A stretch of 64,000 nucleotides of DNA, taken from Zobellia galactanivorans. GTDB taxonomy: Bacteria; Bacteroidota; Bacteroidia; Flavobacteriales; Flavobacteriaceae. The stretch spans positions 2,104,501 to 2,168,500 of the forward strand of contig NC_015844.1 in the NCBI RefSeq assembly GCF_000973105.1. The letters are read 5' to 3'. Numbering within the stretch: the stretch's first letter is position 1; each line of letters begins with the position of its first letter. Both the position numbers and the translations under genes were made by a program. The notes under the pieces were generated by a model. The model was not told the origin of the DNA. It worked only from the letters and a program-made list of their open reading frames with translations, and made no database searches. Positions 62,586-64,000 of the stretch are shown one piece after another.

Positions 62586-63059
62586 TTAAAAGAGCGATTG
62601 CTGTTTTACGGGATTTTCATGGTCTAGCAGCCATTTTTTCCGGTGCAGACCGCCGGCATAACCGGTTAAGGAGCCATCGGTGCCAATGACACGGTGACAG
62701 GGAACTATAATCCATAAAGGATTTTTTCCGTTGGCGGAAGCTACTGCCCGAATCGCCTTTACGTCGCCCAAGGTCTTGGAAAGTTCAAGGTAAGAGACCG
62801 TTTTGCCGTAGGGTATTTTTGATAAGGCCTTCCAAACACGTTTTTGAAAGTCGGTACCCGTGGGATTTAACGCAAGATCAAAGTTGTTCCGTTCGCCGGC
62901 AAAATATTCTTGCAGTTGACTTACGGCCGCTTCAAGGTTTTTCGGAATGACGGATGAAACGTTTTCTTCGGTATTCAGCACAATTATGGAAGCCAGGCCA
63001 TTGGCATCACCTTCAAGTTTGGCTATGCCGAGGGGGGTGCGAATAAAGGCGGTTTCCAT
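62586..63059 (-). CDS. ogt: Methylated-DNA--protein-cysteine methyltransferase
   Basis: 157 residues. It repairs O6-methylguanine by moving the alkyl group to its own Cys in the motif IVPCHRVIG near residue 125. The helix-turn-helix region with KRVWKALSKIPYGKTVSY near residue 75 and the conserved NPLWIIVP Asn are present. The N-terminal domain is shorter than in Ada. It converges on the lipoprotein gene and lies 49 bases downstream of the CNNM/CBS gene on the same strand. Confidence 0.95.
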   Translation of the reverse strand: METAFIRTPLGIAKLEGDANGLASIIVLNTEENVSSVIPKNLEAAVSQLQEYFAGERNNFDLALNPTGTDFQKRVWKALSKIPYGKTVSYLELSKTLGDVKAIRAVASANGKNPLWIIVPCHRVIGTDGSLTGYAGGLHRKKWLLDHENPVKQQSLF

Positions 63060-63108
63060 AGCTTGTGGTATTTTTGGTGTTGGTGGGCCATTGGAACGGC
63101 CCCGAAAT

Positions 63109-64000
63109 CTACTTGTCGAGTATTCCAGTGCGTTTTGCGCGGGTTTCCCAATTTTTTCGAGCTAGCTCCTGCAGGTCGGCAACATTGTCGCTCTCGTCCA
63201 TTATTTCTAAGCCGAGAAGGGTTTCTATAATATCTTCCATAGTCACTAATCCACTTACTGAGCCATATTCATCCACAACAAGGGCAATATGTATTCTTTT
63301 GGAAATGAATGTATCGAAAAGGCGTGGTATGGGTGTATTTCTTTCGGTGATTAAAATTTCTCGTTTTATTTCTGAAAGAGGCGTGTTCCCATTGTTATTT
63401 ACCATTTCCTCCAAAATCGTATCCTTCAGCACAAAACCGTCTATATGGTCCATTTTATCGCCATATACCGGAATACGTGAAAAACGCATTTTAGGGTTGT
63501 CCGCAAAAAATTCCGCTATTGTTTTACTTTCCGGAGCAATTTTCATCACGGCCCTTGGTGTCATTACATCCTTGACCAATACTTGGTCAAAACGTAATAG
63601 GTTTTTTATTATGGTCGATTCAGATTTTTCGAAAACACCTTCTTCGCGGGCCATATCGGTCATGGCGGTAAAATCTTCCCGGCTTAAGACGCTGCCGTGG
63701 TGGCCTTTGCCGCCTACAAGTTTGGTAAAGATCTGCAGAACCCATAAGAGTCCCGTATACTTTAAGGCAACGACCATAACACGTAGGGCCTTGGCCGTAA
63801 AATTGGCCAATTGTCGCCAATAGGTGGCGCCAATGGTTTTAGGTATGATTTCCGAGGCTACCAAAATGAGTATGGTCATCAAAGTAGATACCACACCTAC
63901 CATGAGGTCTTCGGTAAAAGCAATTCCGAATATACGGCGTGTGGTGGTGCCGTACAGTTCCGCGTAGGCTACCTTGGCCTGTACCCCTACTAAAATGGCT
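63109..64000 (-). CDS. CNNM/CBS-domain membrane protein, C-terminal part
   Basis: The frame stays open to the right edge of the window, so the N-terminus is missing; about 297 residues are seen. The visible part has the end of the CNNM (DUF21) membrane domain with VASEIIPKTIGATYW near residue 55 from the edge, and then a pair of CBS domains (LVKDVMTPRAVMKIAPESKT, and LVVDEYGSVSGLVTMEDIIETLLG; landmarks). Such proteins are linked to Mg or Co transport. It ends soon after the second CBS, so the CorC/HlyC C-terminal domain of many relatives is absent here. Confidence 0.88.
   Translation of the reverse strand, partial: AILVGVQAKVAYAELYGTTTRRIFGIAFTEDLMVGVVSTLMTILILVASEIIPKTIGATYWRQLANFTAKALRVMVVALKYTGLLWVLQIFTKLVGGKGHHGSVLSREDFTAMTDMAREEGVFEKSESTIIKNLLRFDQVLVKDVMTPRAVMKIAPESKTIAEFFADNPKMRFSRIPVYGDKMDHIDGFVLKDTILEEMVNNNGNTPLSEIKREILITERNTPIPRLFDTFISKRIHIALVVDEYGSVSGLVTMEDIIETLLGLEIMDESDNVADLQELARKNWETRAKRTGILDK

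Noticed and set aside
1-64000. Mobile elements, prophage or integron-like features
   Set aside because: No transposase, integrase or terminal inverted repeats were seen; the repeated TTCACAACA units lack target-site duplications or any encoded mobility protein.

Overview
The window looks like a core-chromosome segment of a marine gliding member of the Flavobacteriaceae (Bacteroidota). The evidence is a gldH gene, RicT/PSP1 and PBP1A side by side, a SUF iron-sulfur cluster, families restricted to Bacteroidota (DUF4292, DUF2480, DUF3078, HU-CCDC81/SPOR), many lipoproteins with Bacteroidota-like lipoboxes, and promoters of the TTTG-N19/21-TAnnTTTG type. The overall look resembles Zobellia or Maribacter, but the genus is not proven here. 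I see no tRNA, rRNA, insertion sequence, prophage or CRISPR array.

Layout: 1-5044 holds the end of a polysaccharide flippase gene, dut, a TPR protein, a DUF4292 lipoprotein, an EnvC-like coiled-coil/LytM protein and an aldo/keto reductase, all on +. 5052-9825 has a thioesterase, an HU-SPOR envelope protein, dprA, trpS and plsC. 9859-15716 is mostly on - : a YeiH-type exporter with a LysR regulator, a sigma factor with a trans-envelope partner, a lipoprotein and recA. 15717-16242 carries no protein gene but has a promoter/terminator pair for a likely small RNA. 16243-24565 has trhO, an MFS pump, ricT-gldH-PBP1A, the two CoA-transferase subunits and a 33-residue peptide gene. 24657-30743 has an aminotransferase, a ThuA-like protein, a truncated GAF-AraC regulator and three lipoproteins, one collagen-like. 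30938-36548 holds a RimK/deacylase pair and sdhCAB. 36638-46413 has a Vsr-like nuclease, a PfpI-like protein, a sortilin-like propeller protein, pepP-xth-small membrane protein, aqpZ, brnQ and a small Cys-motif protein. 46618-57502 has a hydrolase-thiL pair, the SUF genes (sufA-like, sufBCD, an unrelated outer-membrane protein, sufS, sufE, sufT-like), DUF2480 and DUF3078. 57503-58398 carries two tandem small-RNA-like units. 58399-64000 has hflX, two nucleases, a carbohydrate-binding-like lipoprotein, ogt and the C-terminal part of a CNNM/CBS protein.

The most interesting signal is not a protein. Four separate intergenic regions (24341, 37878, 58049 and 58344, the last two on -) share one architecture: a direct repeat of TTCACAACA (two copies read TACACAACA) with exactly 21 bp period, then exactly 28 bp, then a -7-like box TAnnTTTA, then a short transcribed region with CCCAAATC-type motifs and an intrinsic terminator. 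Three of them are clear paralogues with no convincing ORF, so probably a multi-copy small RNA family. The fourth drives a 33-codon ORF. The repeat geometry is that of a two-turn dimeric activator such as a LytTR response regulator. The regulator is not in the window.
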